Part shown: one piece after another, positions 16,993 through 25,060 of the stretch | Position numbering within the stretch: the stretch's first letter is position 1 | Layout: each line of letters starts with the position of its first letter | Source of the DNA: Bacillus salacetis | GTDB lineage: Bacteria > Bacillota > Bacilli > Bacillales > Bacillaceae_B | Direction: 5' to 3' | NCBI RefSeq assembly: GCF_003581585.1 | Contig: NZ_QXIR01000005.1 | Span: 109,967-173,966 of the forward strand | Length of the DNA stretch: 64,000 nt | Program-made: the position numbers and the translations under genes | Notes under the pieces: model-generated | The model's database searches: none | The model's input: the letters and a program-made list of their open reading frames with translations, nothing else | What the model was told of the DNA's origin: nothing

Positions 16993-18198
16993 ATGCTACG
17001 TTCTATGTATTCAGGGATCAGTGGAATGAAGAATTTCCAAACCAAGCTTGATGTAATCGGTAATAATATTGCGAATGTAAACACTTATGGATTCAAAAAA
17101 GGCCGTGTAACGTTTAAAGATACAATGAACCAGACAATCTCCGGAGCATCGGCTGCACAGGAAGCACGAGGAGGAAGAAATCCTATGCAGGTTGGATTAG
17201 GATCGACACTATCGACTATCGATACAATCCATACCCAATCTAGCCTTCAATCAACCGGACGTCCTCTTGACCTGGCCATCAATGGCGATGGTTACTTTGT
17301 CGTAAAACAAGGGGATGCCCAGTTCTACTCACGGGCAGGAAACTTCTATTTGGATGACAATGGAACGCTTGTAAACGGAGATGGGATGAAAGTTCAATCA
17401 TATGAAAATGGGGTTCTTCAGGACATCAAAGTTAATGTAAATGCACAGCTTCCTGCAAATACAACGGAAACAATCTCAATGTTTGGCAATCTATCAAACA
17501 ATGCAGTAGGAAATGAGCCGTTTGTTCAGCAAATCAACGTTGTAACAGCGGAGGGAAAACAAATGACGCTGGATATGAAGCTGACTCCCCAGGGGACGCC
17601 TTCAACTAATTGGAGTATGCAATTTGTCAATCAAAACGGAGAAAACCCTTTAACTTCAGATTCTTATACTATTGATTTCTCTCAAGACCCAGTTGTTGCT
17701 CCAGGAACTGTTACCTTGCCAATCGCTGATGCTGATGGAGATGGAACAGCTGAAAACACAATGGATATTGAAATGGATTACTCCCAGCTTACAAATCTCG
17801 CCGGTGACCTATCAGCCTCAGCTGACCCAGACGGAAACACTGCAGGATCACTTGAGAGCTTTAATATCGGTTCAATGGGAGAAATCAACGGAGTATATTC
17901 TAATGGAGAAATCACTACCATCGGATATCTGGCCCTGGCTAAATTCAGTAATCCTTCCGGCCTTACAAAGGCAGGCGGGAACTCGTTTCAGCAGTCAGTG
18001 AATTCAGGGACTCCGAATATCAATGTAGCAGGTGAAGGAAGAGGGACCGTTGTTTCCGGATCACTGGAAATGTCCAATGTTGACCTGTCTGAAGAATTCA
18101 CTGAAATGATTACTGCGCAGCGTGGATTCCAGGCAAACACAAGAATCATCACCACATCTGATGAAATCCTTCAAGAGCTTGTAAACTTGAAACGATAA
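16993..18198 (+). CDS. flgE: flagellar hook protein FlgE
   Basis: A 401-residue hook subunit. The N-terminus has the rod/hook signature (SGISGMKNFQTKLDVIGNNIANVNTYGFKKGRVTF) and the C-terminus the matching helix (VDLSEEFTEMITAQRGFQANTRIITTSDEILQELVNLKR). FlgE-specific blocks such as RPLDLAINGDGYFVV and a variable outer domain with an Asp-rich loop (ADADGDGTAENTMD) lie between. It is much longer than B. subtilis FlgE, through the central surface domain. AAAGGGGAA precedes the ATG. Confidence 0.96.
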   Translation: MLRSMYSGISGMKNFQTKLDVIGNNIANVNTYGFKKGRVTFKDTMNQTISGASAAQEARGGRNPMQVGLGSTLSTIDTIHTQSSLQSTGRPLDLAINGDGYFVVKQGDAQFYSRAGNFYLDDNGTLVNGDGMKVQSYENGVLQDIKVNVNAQLPANTTETISMFGNLSNNAVGNEPFVQQINVVTAEGKQMTLDMKLTPQGTPSTNWSMQFVNQNGENPLTSDSYTIDFSQDPVVAPGTVTLPIADADGDGTAENTMDIEMDYSQLTNLAGDLSASADPDGNTAGSLESFNIGSMGEINGVYSNGEITTIGYLALAKFSNPSGLTKAGGNSFQQSVNSGTPNINVAGEGRGTVVSGSLEMSNVDLSEEFTEMITAQRGFQANTRIITTSDEILQELVNLKR

Positions 18199-18216
18199 TA
18201 GATTGCAAGGGAGGGA

Positions 18217-18240
18217 CAGGGCTGGTTCTATACAGCCCTG
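18217..18240 (+). promoter_or_regulatory. hairpin between a Shine-Dalgarno and the swrD start codon
   Basis: CAGGGCTG (18217-18224), an 8-base loop and CAGCCCTG (18233-18240) form a perfect 8-bp stem. The only good Shine-Dalgarno (GGGAGG, about 18209-18214) lies immediately 5' and the swrD TTG at 18249 lies 8 bases 3'. Folding would shorten the linear 34-base gap to about 10 bases. There is no T-run, so it is not a terminator. Confidence 0.55.
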
Positions 18241-18248
18241 ACTAATAT

Positions 18249-18470
18249 TTGATAACACTAACCAAATTAAACGGCAAAACTTTTTCACTTAACTGTCTGT
18301 ACATAGAAAGTGCTGAAGCCTTTCCCGATACGACCATCACCCTTACAAACGGTAAGAAAATCGTGGTGAAAGAAACAGTGGATGAGGTTGAGGAGAAGAC
18401 CATCATCTTCTATAGAAAGGTTAATATAATGGGACTCAGAAATGCCGCGGGGGTACGAGATGAAGAATAA
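18249..18470 (+). CDS. swrD: swarming motility protein SwrD (FlbD family)
   Basis: A 73-residue FlbD-family protein beginning MITLTKLNGKTFSLNCLYIESAEAFPDT, the typical pattern, followed by TITLTNGKKIVVKETVDEV. In B. subtilis SwrD (YlzI) raises flagellar torque so that cells can swarm. The start is TTG with no adjacent Shine-Dalgarno; a hairpin appears to bring an upstream GGGAGG close. The last 11 bases overlap fliL. The C-terminal extension after YRKVNIMG is not conserved as far as I can tell. Confidence 0.88.
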   Translation: MITLTKLNGKTFSLNCLYIESAEAFPDTTITLTNGKKIVVKETVDEVEEKTIIFYRKVNIMGLRNAAGVRDEE

Positions 18471-18885
18471 ACTGCTTACTATTACTCTTATTTTACTGGT
18501 AACAATTACTTTGGTAGGAGCGCTTGCCCTCATCGTTCTGTTGAAATTCAACGACAAAGATGAAGTGAAGGAACCGAGTATAGATGAAGTGATTGAAGCA
18601 TCTGTGGATATACCGGAACTTACCACTAATCTAATGAGCGGAGACTACATCCGTATTTCTTTCAAAGTCCAAACGGACAGCAAAAAAGCGAAAGAAGAAC
18701 TTGAAAAAAGAGATTTCCAAGTGAATAACATCATAATAGAAGAGCTTTCTGAAATGAAATCAGATCAATTGCAAGGCAAAGAGGGAAAGCAGCAGCTGGA
18801 AACGACCATCATGGAGAAAGCAAACAGCCTTATGCAAGAGGGGAAAGTTGAGAAGGTATATATCACCTCTTACATGATCCAATGA
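18460..18885 (+). CDS. fliL: flagellar basal-body-associated protein FliL
   Basis: About 141 residues with one N-terminal transmembrane helix (LLTITLILLVTITLVGALALIVLL) and an extracytoplasmic FliL domain ending in EKANSLMQEGKVEKVYITSYMIQ. FliL surrounds the stator units and supports torque. The ATG at 18460 overlaps the end of swrD; an in-frame ATG at 18442 is unlikely because it adds residues before the helix. It is followed by fliM. Confidence 0.92.
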   Translation: MKNKLLTITLILLVTITLVGALALIVLLKFNDKDEVKEPSIDEVIEASVDIPELTTNLMSGDYIRISFKVQTDSKKAKEELEKRDFQVNNIIIEELSEMKSDQLQGKEGKQQLETTIMEKANSLMQEGKVEKVYITSYMIQ

Positions 18886-18916
18886 CATTACATCTGAAAG
18901 AAACGGGGGTGAGGAA

Positions 18917-19915
18917 ATGTCCAGTGAAGTACTTTCGCAAAATGAAATAGATGCATTGCTCTCTGCCTTGTCCACAGGTGAAATGAGCGCAGATGATTTC
19001 AAGAAAGAAGAAGAACAGAAAAAAGTAAAAGTTTATGACTTTAAGAGAGCTTTAAGATTCTCAAAAGACCAGATAAGAAGTTTGACAAGAATACATGAAA
19101 ATTTCGCAAGGATCCTGACCACCTATTTCTCGGCACAGCTAAGGACCTATGTTCAAATATCGGTTGTTTCAACTGACCAGGTCCCATTTGAGGAATTTGT
19201 AAGGTCGGTCCCAAAAATGACATTATTGAATATCTTTGACGTTCCCCCCCTGGACGGGCACATCTTAATGGAAGTAAATCCTAACATCGGGTATGCAATG
19301 ATGGATCGTGTAATGGGTGGAAAAGGAACAGGCATGAATAAGATTGAGAACTTGACAGAGATTGAAACCAAGATCATGTCCAACCTATTTGAGAGGGCAT
19401 TTGATAACCTTCGAGATGCCTGGAGCAATATTGCAGAAATTGATCCCATGCTTTCTGAATTCGAAGTGAATCCACAGTTTCTGCAGATGGTTTCCCCCAA
19501 TGAGACAGTTGTGGTCATTTCAATGAATACAACGATTGGTGAAACAAGCGGAATGATTAACATCTGCATCCCGCATGTGGTGCTGGAACCGATTATCCCT
19601 AAGCTGTCTGTAAGTTATTGGATGCAGACAAAACAAAAGGATAAAAATCCAGAAGACACGAAAAATCTGGAGAAAAGAATAAAGACAGCCCATGTGCCGG
19701 TTGTTGCAGAACTGGGGAACTCTGATATAACGATTGATGATTTTCTTATGCTTGATATCGGTGATGTCATTCAACTGAATAGACGCATTGATGATCCATT
19801 GCTGATTAAGGTAGGGGAAATGCCAAAATTCACTGCCCAGCCAGGTGAATTGAATAACCGGCTGGCAGTACAGATTTTGGATTCTTTGAAGGGGGGAGAA
19901 GAGGATGATGAGTGA
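18917..19915 (+). CDS. fliM: flagellar motor switch protein FliM
   Basis: A 332-residue C-ring protein that binds CheY-P. The N-terminal CheY-binding peptide is EVLSQNEIDALLSALS. The CheC-like middle domain contains the family GGKGTGMNKIENLTEIE segment but no phosphatase active site. A SpoA/FliN-like C-terminus follows (VPVVAELGNSDITIDDFLMLDIGDVIQLNRRID). AACGGGGGTGAGG precedes the ATG. It overlaps fliY by 11 bases. Confidence 0.97.
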   Translation: MSSEVLSQNEIDALLSALSTGEMSADDFKKEEEQKKVKVYDFKRALRFSKDQIRSLTRIHENFARILTTYFSAQLRTYVQISVVSTDQVPFEEFVRSVPKMTLLNIFDVPPLDGHILMEVNPNIGYAMMDRVMGGKGTGMNKIENLTEIETKIMSNLFERAFDNLRDAWSNIAEIDPMLSEFEVNPQFLQMVSPNETVVVISMNTTIGETSGMINICIPHVVLEPIIPKLSVSYWMQTKQKDKNPEDTKNLEKRIKTAHVPVVAELGNSDITIDDFLMLDIGDVIQLNRRIDDPLLIKVGEMPKFTAQPGELNNRLAVQILDSLKGGEEDDE

Positions 19916-21110
19916 TGATATGTTATCACAAGATGAAATTGATGCCTTGTTGAGAGGCACAGCCAACGAAGAGAAAGAAACAGAAACAGCTTCTTCTCAA
20001 AAGTTGAATGTTGAAGATTACTTAAGTGAATTCGAACAAGATGCCCTTGGGGAAATAGGGAATATCTCATTTGGCAGCTCGGCAACTGCACTCTCGACAC
20101 TGCTGAATCAGAAGGTTGAAATTACAACTCCAAAGGTTTCAATATTGGAAAGAAGCAAGCTTGAAGATGACTTTCCTCATCCATATGTAGCTATTCAGGT
20201 ACAATATACCGAAGGGTTCTCTGGTGCAAACCTTCTGGTCATCAAACAGGATGATGCTGCCATAATAGCAGATCTGATGCTTGGGGGAGACGGATTGAAT
20301 CCATCAGGGGGACTTGGTGAAATTCAAATCAGTGCCGTACAGGAAGCCATGAACCAAATGATGGGTTCTGCAGCGACCTCCATGTCTACAGTTTTCAGCA
20401 AGAAAGTGGATATCTCACCGCCGACGGTCGATATGTTATACCTTCCGGAAGGAGAAGGGGCCGACACCATTCCCCAGCAGGATTTATTGACTAAAATATC
20501 CTTCTCATTGAAAGTTGGGGAATTGATAGATTCCAGTATCATGCAGCTGCTGCCGTTGCCATTTGCTAAACAACTTGTGGATGAATTAACAAATGATAAC
20601 TCACAGTCGACAAATTCCGATATAATGGAACAAGGCAATGTAAATCAAGGAACAAGCTTGGAACAGTCGTCTCCGCAAGTGCATCAGCCATCAGGGCCGC
20701 GGGAAGAAAACCATCCTGATGCTGCAGTGAACGGTGCTTCGCATCAGCAACCACAGCATTTTGGCAATAATACAAGCTTTGAACAGCCAGTGCAAGTCCA
20801 GCCTGCTTCTTTTACAAGTTTTGAACAGCCGGCAATGCATAAGCCGGAAAGCAAGAACCTGGATATGCTCCTGGACATCCCATTGAACGTGACAGTTGAA
20901 TTGGGAAGGACTAAGCGTTCAGTAAAAGACATTCTAGAGTTGTCATCAGGTTCAATCATTGAACTGGACAAGCTTGCCGGAGAACCTGTTGATGTCCTGG
21001 TGAACAGCAGATTGATTGCCAAGGGAGAAGTTGTGGTCATCGATGAAAACTTCGGTGTAAGAATAACAGACATTGTCAGCCAATCAGACAGATTAAAAAA
21101 ACTAAAGTAA
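19905..21110 (+). CDS. fliY: flagellar motor switch phosphatase FliY
   Basis: A 401-residue C-ring protein that dephosphorylates CheY-P at the switch; it replaces FliN in Bacillus. A CheY-binding N-terminal peptide (MLSQDEIDALLRG) is followed by a CheC-like domain with two active sites of pattern D/S-x3-E-x2-N (DALGEIGN and SAVQEAMN), both intact. A linker with SFEQP-type repeats (~residues 245-315) leads to a FliN-like SpoA domain (LLDIPLNVTVELGRTKRSVKDILELSSGSIIELDK). ATG 19905 or 19908 may be used. Confidence 0.96.
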   Translation: MMSDDMLSQDEIDALLRGTANEEKETETASSQKLNVEDYLSEFEQDALGEIGNISFGSSATALSTLLNQKVEITTPKVSILERSKLEDDFPHPYVAIQVQYTEGFSGANLLVIKQDDAAIIADLMLGGDGLNPSGGLGEIQISAVQEAMNQMMGSAATSMSTVFSKKVDISPPTVDMLYLPEGEGADTIPQQDLLTKISFSLKVGELIDSSIMQLLPLPFAKQLVDELTNDNSQSTNSDIMEQGNVNQGTSLEQSSPQVHQPSGPREENHPDAAVNGASHQQPQHFGNNTSFEQPVQVQPASFTSFEQPAMHKPESKNLDMLLDIPLNVTVELGRTKRSVKDILELSSGSIIELDKLAGEPVDVLVNSRLIAKGEVVVIDENFGVRITDIVSQSDRLKKLK

Positions 21111-21128
21111 AAAACGGGGGAAAAGAAA

Positions 21129-21491
21129 ATGGCGAATAAAATTTTAATAGTTGATGATGCAGCATTTATGAGAATGATGATTAAGGACATTCTGACGAAA
21201 AATGGATTTGAAGTAGTTGGTGAAGCGGCAGATGGAAATCAAGCCGTTGAGAAATATAAAGAATTAAGCCCGGATCTGGTAACGATGGATATCACCATGC
21301 CGGAGAAGGACGGGATTGCTGCCCTTAAGGAAATTAAGGCTGTTGATGGAAACGCAAAGATTATCATGTGTTCTGCAATGGGTCAGCAGGCAATGGTTAT
21401 TGACGCCATTCAAGCTGGTGCAAAAGACTTCATTGTCAAGCCGTTCCAGGCCGATCGTGTCATTGAAGCGATACAGAAAGCTCTGAGTTAA
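21129..21491 (+). CDS. cheY: chemotaxis response regulator CheY
   Basis: A 120-residue single-domain receiver. The phosphorylation site is Asp54 (LVTMDITMPEKDG), with the acidic pair Asp9-Asp10 (ILIVDDAAFMRMM), Ser/Thr switch (IIMCSAMGQ) and Lys (DFIVKPFQ) in place. In Bacillus, CheY-P binding to FliM promotes counterclockwise rotation (smooth swimming). AAACGGGGGAAAAG precedes the ATG. It lies inside the fla part of the operon as in B. subtilis. Confidence 0.97.
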   Translation: MANKILIVDDAAFMRMMIKDILTKNGFEVVGEAADGNQAVEKYKELSPDLVTMDITMPEKDGIAALKEIKAVDGNAKIIMCSAMGQQAMVIDAIQAGAKDFIVKPFQADRVIEAIQKALS

Positions 21492-21564
21492 AAACTTTAT
21501 TAAGCATATTGATAAGTGGCGAAAAGTTACTTATAGCAACAGAAGTAAGGAGAAGGTGCTTTTT

Positions 21565-22230
21565 TTGAGGAACATGATTAGGAAGCTTTCTTTGATTATG
21601 GTGGTTATTGCTTCTCTGCATATGACTGGTACTATTCCGGCATATGCAGAGTTTGATGGGACTGTTGATGATTACTTGGAACAGCCTGAAGATCATAATA
21701 AAGAAAATCCACCTGCTGAAGAAACGGAAGACAGCGTTGCAGATGCCTCAACAGGTGTTTCTGCATTCGATTATTTAAAAATGGTATTTGCACTGATTTT
21801 TGTTATTGCATTGATATATTTCTTACTTAAATTCATTAATCAAAAAAGCAAATCATTTCAACAGACCAAATTAATCCATAATCTCGGGGGGACGACGCTG
21901 GGGGGGAACCGTTCTGTCCAATTAGTTAAGGTTGGCGAGAGAATCCTTGTCCTTGGAGTCGGGGAAGACATTCAACTGCTGAAGGAAATAGAGGGTAAAG
22001 AAGAAAAAGAGGATATCCTTACCTATTATGATGAAAGAACCAATGGATTGCAGCAGCCCAAGGATATGCTGTCACAGTGGTTGGGAAAGAAGATGGGTCA
22101 AGGGTCTCATAACACAAATGACAGCCAGTCGTTCCAAGCTATACTGAAATCCCAAATTGAGGACATAAGGAAGGGCAGAAAAAAAATGCTTGAGGATTTG
22201 ACGAACAGGGAGAAAGATAAAGATGAATGA
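21565..22230 (+). CDS. fliO: flagellar export membrane protein FliO (FliZ)
   Basis: About 221 residues. An N-terminal signal peptide (LIMVVIASLHMTGTIPAYA), an acidic extracytoplasmic segment, a transmembrane helix (LKMVFALIFVIALIYFLLKFI) and a cytoplasmic FliO domain (GGTTLGGNRSVQLVKVGERILVLGVGEDIQLLKEI) are seen. It assists FliP assembly in the export gate. The frame opens at GTG 21556; TTG 21565 or ATG 21574 fit AAGGAGAAGG at 21547-21556 better. It overlaps fliP by 8 bases. Confidence 0.88.
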   Translation: MRNMIRKLSLIMVVIASLHMTGTIPAYAEFDGTVDDYLEQPEDHNKENPPAEETEDSVADASTGVSAFDYLKMVFALIFVIALIYFLLKFINQKSKSFQQTKLIHNLGGTTLGGNRSVQLVKVGERILVLGVGEDIQLLKEIEGKEEKEDILTYYDERTNGLQQPKDMLSQWLGKKMGQGSHNTNDSQSFQAILKSQIEDIRKGRKKMLEDLTNREKDKDE

Positions 22231-22888
22231 ATTCATGGAGTTTTTCAATTCGACTTCCCCCGACTCCGTCTCTACGTCTGTAAAGCTTCTTCTGCTTTTC
22301 ACTGTGTTATCGATTGCTCCAGGTATCCTTATTCTAATGACTTGTTTTACCCGGATTGTCATCGTTCTCTCATTTGTAAGGACTTCATTGGCAACTCAGC
22401 AGATGCCTCCGAATCAGGTATTGGTAGGATTATCTCTTTTCCTGACTTTTTTCATTATGGCTCCGACCTTTCAGGAGGTAAATGAAAACGCACTGCAGCC
22501 TTTGTTCAATGAAGAGATCAATTTGGAGCAGGCATATGAAAGTGCAGTTGTTCCTTTCAAAGATTTTATGAGTAAGCATACAAGGCAAAAGGATTTGGAA
22601 TTATTCCTTAACTACTCTGGGGCAGAACGGCCCGAGTCCATAGAGGATATTCCTTTGACATCACTTGTTCCAGCTTTTGCCCTGAGTGAAATCAAGACCG
22701 CTTTTCAAATCGGTTTCATGATATTCATTCCTTTTCTTGTGATAGATATGGTGGTTGCCAGTGTTCTTATGTCAATGGGTATGATGATGCTCCCTCCTGT
22801 CATGATTTCACTGCCGTTTAAAATTTTGCTGTTTGTGCTCGTGGATGGCTGGTACCTTGTCGTTAAATCTTTGCTTCAAAGCTTTTAA
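22223..22888 (+). CDS. fliP: flagellar export gate protein FliP
   Basis: A 221-residue integral membrane protein of the FliP5-FliQ4-FliR1 gate. Several hydrophobic helices and the family motifs ILMTCFTRIVIVLSFVRTSL, NQVLVGLSLFLTFFIM and FQIGFMIFIPFLVIDMVVASVLMSMGMMMLPP are visible. It lacks a long cleavable signal peptide, unlike the enterobacterial protein. Its ATG overlaps the end of fliO. Confidence 0.97.
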   Translation: MNEFMEFFNSTSPDSVSTSVKLLLLFTVLSIAPGILILMTCFTRIVIVLSFVRTSLATQQMPPNQVLVGLSLFLTFFIMAPTFQEVNENALQPLFNEEINLEQAYESAVVPFKDFMSKHTRQKDLELFLNYSGAERPESIEDIPLTSLVPAFALSEIKTAFQIGFMIFIPFLVIDMVVASVLMSMGMMMLPPVMISLPFKILLFVLVDGWYLVVKSLLQSF

Positions 22889-22901
22889 GTAGGTGAAAAA
22901 C

Positions 22902-23171
22902 ATGAATGCTGAATCGGTAATTGCTTTAGCTGAAAGAGGAGTTTATACAACCCTGGTCATTTGCGGTCCGTTACTTCTGCTGGCTTTGGTTGTCGGGCTG
23001 GTTGTCAGTATCTTTCAGGCCACCACCCAGATTCAGGAGCAGACCCTTGCGTTTATTCCGAAAATTGTTGCAGTCCTAATAGGCGTAGTCTTTTTCGGCC
23101 CTTGGATGCTGACCAAACTGGTCACTTATGCCTCTGAGATCTTCTCGAACCTTAATAGGTTTGTAGGTTAG
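22902..23171 (+). CDS. fliQ: flagellar export gate protein FliQ
   Basis: An 89-residue protein with two transmembrane helices and the family motif VSIFQATTQIQEQTLAFIPKI, then FFGPWMLTKL. The in-frame GTG at 22893 lies within the Shine-Dalgarno AGGTG; ATG 22902 is the natural start and gives the usual FliQ length. It sits 13 bases after fliP and 4 bases before fliR. Confidence 0.95.
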   Translation: MNAESVIALAERGVYTTLVICGPLLLLALVVGLVVSIFQATTQIQEQTLAFIPKIVAVLIGVVFFGPWMLTKLVTYASEIFSNLNRFVG

Positions 23172-23175
23172 AAGA

Positions 23176-23952
23176 ATGGAAGAGCTGATTCCAAACCTGT
23201 CTATTTTTTTGTTGGTATTTATGAGGGTCTCTGCTTTTTTTATAACCCTCCCGCTTTTTTCTTACAGATCCATACCCGCACAGCACCGTATCGGTTTTGC
23301 AGGTGCCATTGCCTGGATAATGTATTACACAATCGATGCTTCCCCGATAGCCTTGGATGCTGCCTATATTTTGTTGATCATGAAGGAAGCCATGATAGGG
23401 TTATTCATCGGGTTTACAGCCTATATGATTATTTCGGCCATCCAGGTTGCCGGAAGTTTCATTGATTTCCAAATGGGCTTTGCGATTGCTAATGTCATTG
23501 ATCCGCAGACGGGGGCACAATCTCCTCTGGTTGGACAATATTTATATACATTTGCTTTGCTGCTGCTGCTTGCAGTGGACGGGCATCACCTTTTGCTTGA
23601 TGGTGTCTTTTATAGTTATCAATTCATTCCAATTGATCAGGCATGGATCCCCTTTGGAAATGAAAATCTCGTGGAATATATCATCAATACTTTCAATTCA
23701 GTGTTTATAATTGCTTTTCAGATGTCCATCCCGGTTGTGGCAACATTGTTTTTGGTTGACGTAGCACTGGGCATCGTTGCAAGGACTGTACCGCAGTTAA
23801 ATATTTTCGTTGTTGGTTTTCCTATTAAAATAGCAGTGAGCTTTCTTGTGTTATTCATTGTGCTTGGTGTGATGATGGCTTTGATGCAGCAGATGTTTGA
23901 ATTGATGATGTTTACAATGAGAGATTTAATGAAAATTATCGGAGGCGCTTAA
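23176..23952 (+). CDS. fliR: flagellar export gate protein FliR
   Basis: A 258-residue polytopic membrane protein completing the FliPQR gate. Family blocks include FMRVSAFFITLPLFS near the N-terminus, FIDFQMGFAIANVIDP, and the C-terminal VARTVPQLNIFVVGFPIKI. It is tightly coupled to flhB (one base between genes). Confidence 0.96.
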   Translation: MEELIPNLSIFLLVFMRVSAFFITLPLFSYRSIPAQHRIGFAGAIAWIMYYTIDASPIALDAAYILLIMKEAMIGLFIGFTAYMIISAIQVAGSFIDFQMGFAIANVIDPQTGAQSPLVGQYLYTFALLLLLAVDGHHLLLDGVFYSYQFIPIDQAWIPFGNENLVEYIINTFNSVFIIAFQMSIPVVATLFLVDVALGIVARTVPQLNIFVVGFPIKIAVSFLVLFIVLGVMMALMQQMFELMMFTMRDLMKIIGGA

Positions 23953-23953
23953 T

Positions 23954-25036
23954 GTGAAATTGCTTTCCCTTGATCTGCAGTTTTTTGCAGGTGAGAAAAC
24001 TGAAAAGGCCACCCCGAAAAAACGGCAGGATTCAAGGAAGAAAGGTCAGACAGCCAAGAGTCAGGATGTCAATACAGCCATCATTTTGCTTGCTGTATTT
24101 TTATTTTTGACTTTTAGTGCTTCTTTTTTTGGAAATATCATTTTTGATTTATTCCGTGTCTCTTTTCAGGATTACATGATGATGGATTTGACTGAGGAAT
24201 CCTTTATGTTGATTGTCATCGAGGTTCTCAAAGAAGTTGCTATTCTGCTTGGCCCCATCATGCTGGTAGCTTTGCTGGCTGGAATCTTTTCGAATTACAT
24301 CCAAGTGGGCATCATGTTCACGGCAGAGCCTTTGCAGCCAAAATTAGAAAAGATCGATCCCATCAAAGGGGCAAAGAGGATATTCTCTATAAGAGCGATC
24401 GTAGAATTATTGAAATCGATATTGAAAATCGGATTTGTCGGAGCAGTTACATTTGTTATATTGTGGCTGAACATCGATGAGGTGCTTGGTCTGTCTTTCA
24501 AGACGATCCATGACTCATTAGCAGCGATGGCATCATTGACAGTCCAGATGGGGATCGCAGCTTCATTGGCGCTGCTATTTTTATCCGTTTTTGACTATCT
24601 ATATCAGAAATATGATTTCGAAAAAAATATCCGGATGTCCAAGCAGGATATTAAAGATGAACACAAAAACATGGAAGGCGATCCGCTGATCAAATCCAAA
24701 ATTAAGCAAAGGCAGCGGGAGATGGCGATGAGAAGGATGATGCAGGAAGTTCCTGATGCAGATGTGGTCATCACCAACCCTACCCATTTCGCAATTGCTT
24801 TGAAGTATGATGAGAATAAATCTGAAGCTCCTTATGTTGTTGCCAAAGGAGTGGATTACCTGGCGCAGAAAATTAAATTCATCGCCGGTGAAAATGACAT
24901 CATCATGGTTGAAAACAGGCCGTTGGCAAGGTCGTTATATGACAGTGCAGAAATCGGTGATGCCATACCGGAGGAATTCTTTAAGGCCGTCGCTGAAATA
25001 CTGGCATATGTTTACCGGATGAAAAATCAGCTGTAG
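23954..25036 (+). CDS. flhB: flagellar export switch protein FlhB
   Basis: A 360-residue protein with four transmembrane helices and a cytoplasmic domain that undergoes autocleavage at Asn275-Pro276 in the NPTH motif (DADVVITNPTHFAIALKY). Cleavage lets the exporter switch from rod/hook to filament substrates under FliK control. The N-terminus DLQFFAGEKTEKATPKKR is typical. It starts with GTG, after GGAGG overlapping the end of fliR. Confidence 0.97.
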   Translation: MKLLSLDLQFFAGEKTEKATPKKRQDSRKKGQTAKSQDVNTAIILLAVFLFLTFSASFFGNIIFDLFRVSFQDYMMMDLTEESFMLIVIEVLKEVAILLGPIMLVALLAGIFSNYIQVGIMFTAEPLQPKLEKIDPIKGAKRIFSIRAIVELLKSILKIGFVGAVTFVILWLNIDEVLGLSFKTIHDSLAAMASLTVQMGIAASLALLFLSVFDYLYQKYDFEKNIRMSKQDIKDEHKNMEGDPLIKSKIKQRQREMAMRRMMQEVPDADVVITNPTHFAIALKYDENKSEAPYVVAKGVDYLAQKIKFIAGENDIIMVENRPLARSLYDSAEIGDAIPEEFFKAVAEILAYVYRMKNQL

Positions 25037-25060
25037 CAGCTTATGTTAGGGGGAATGCAA

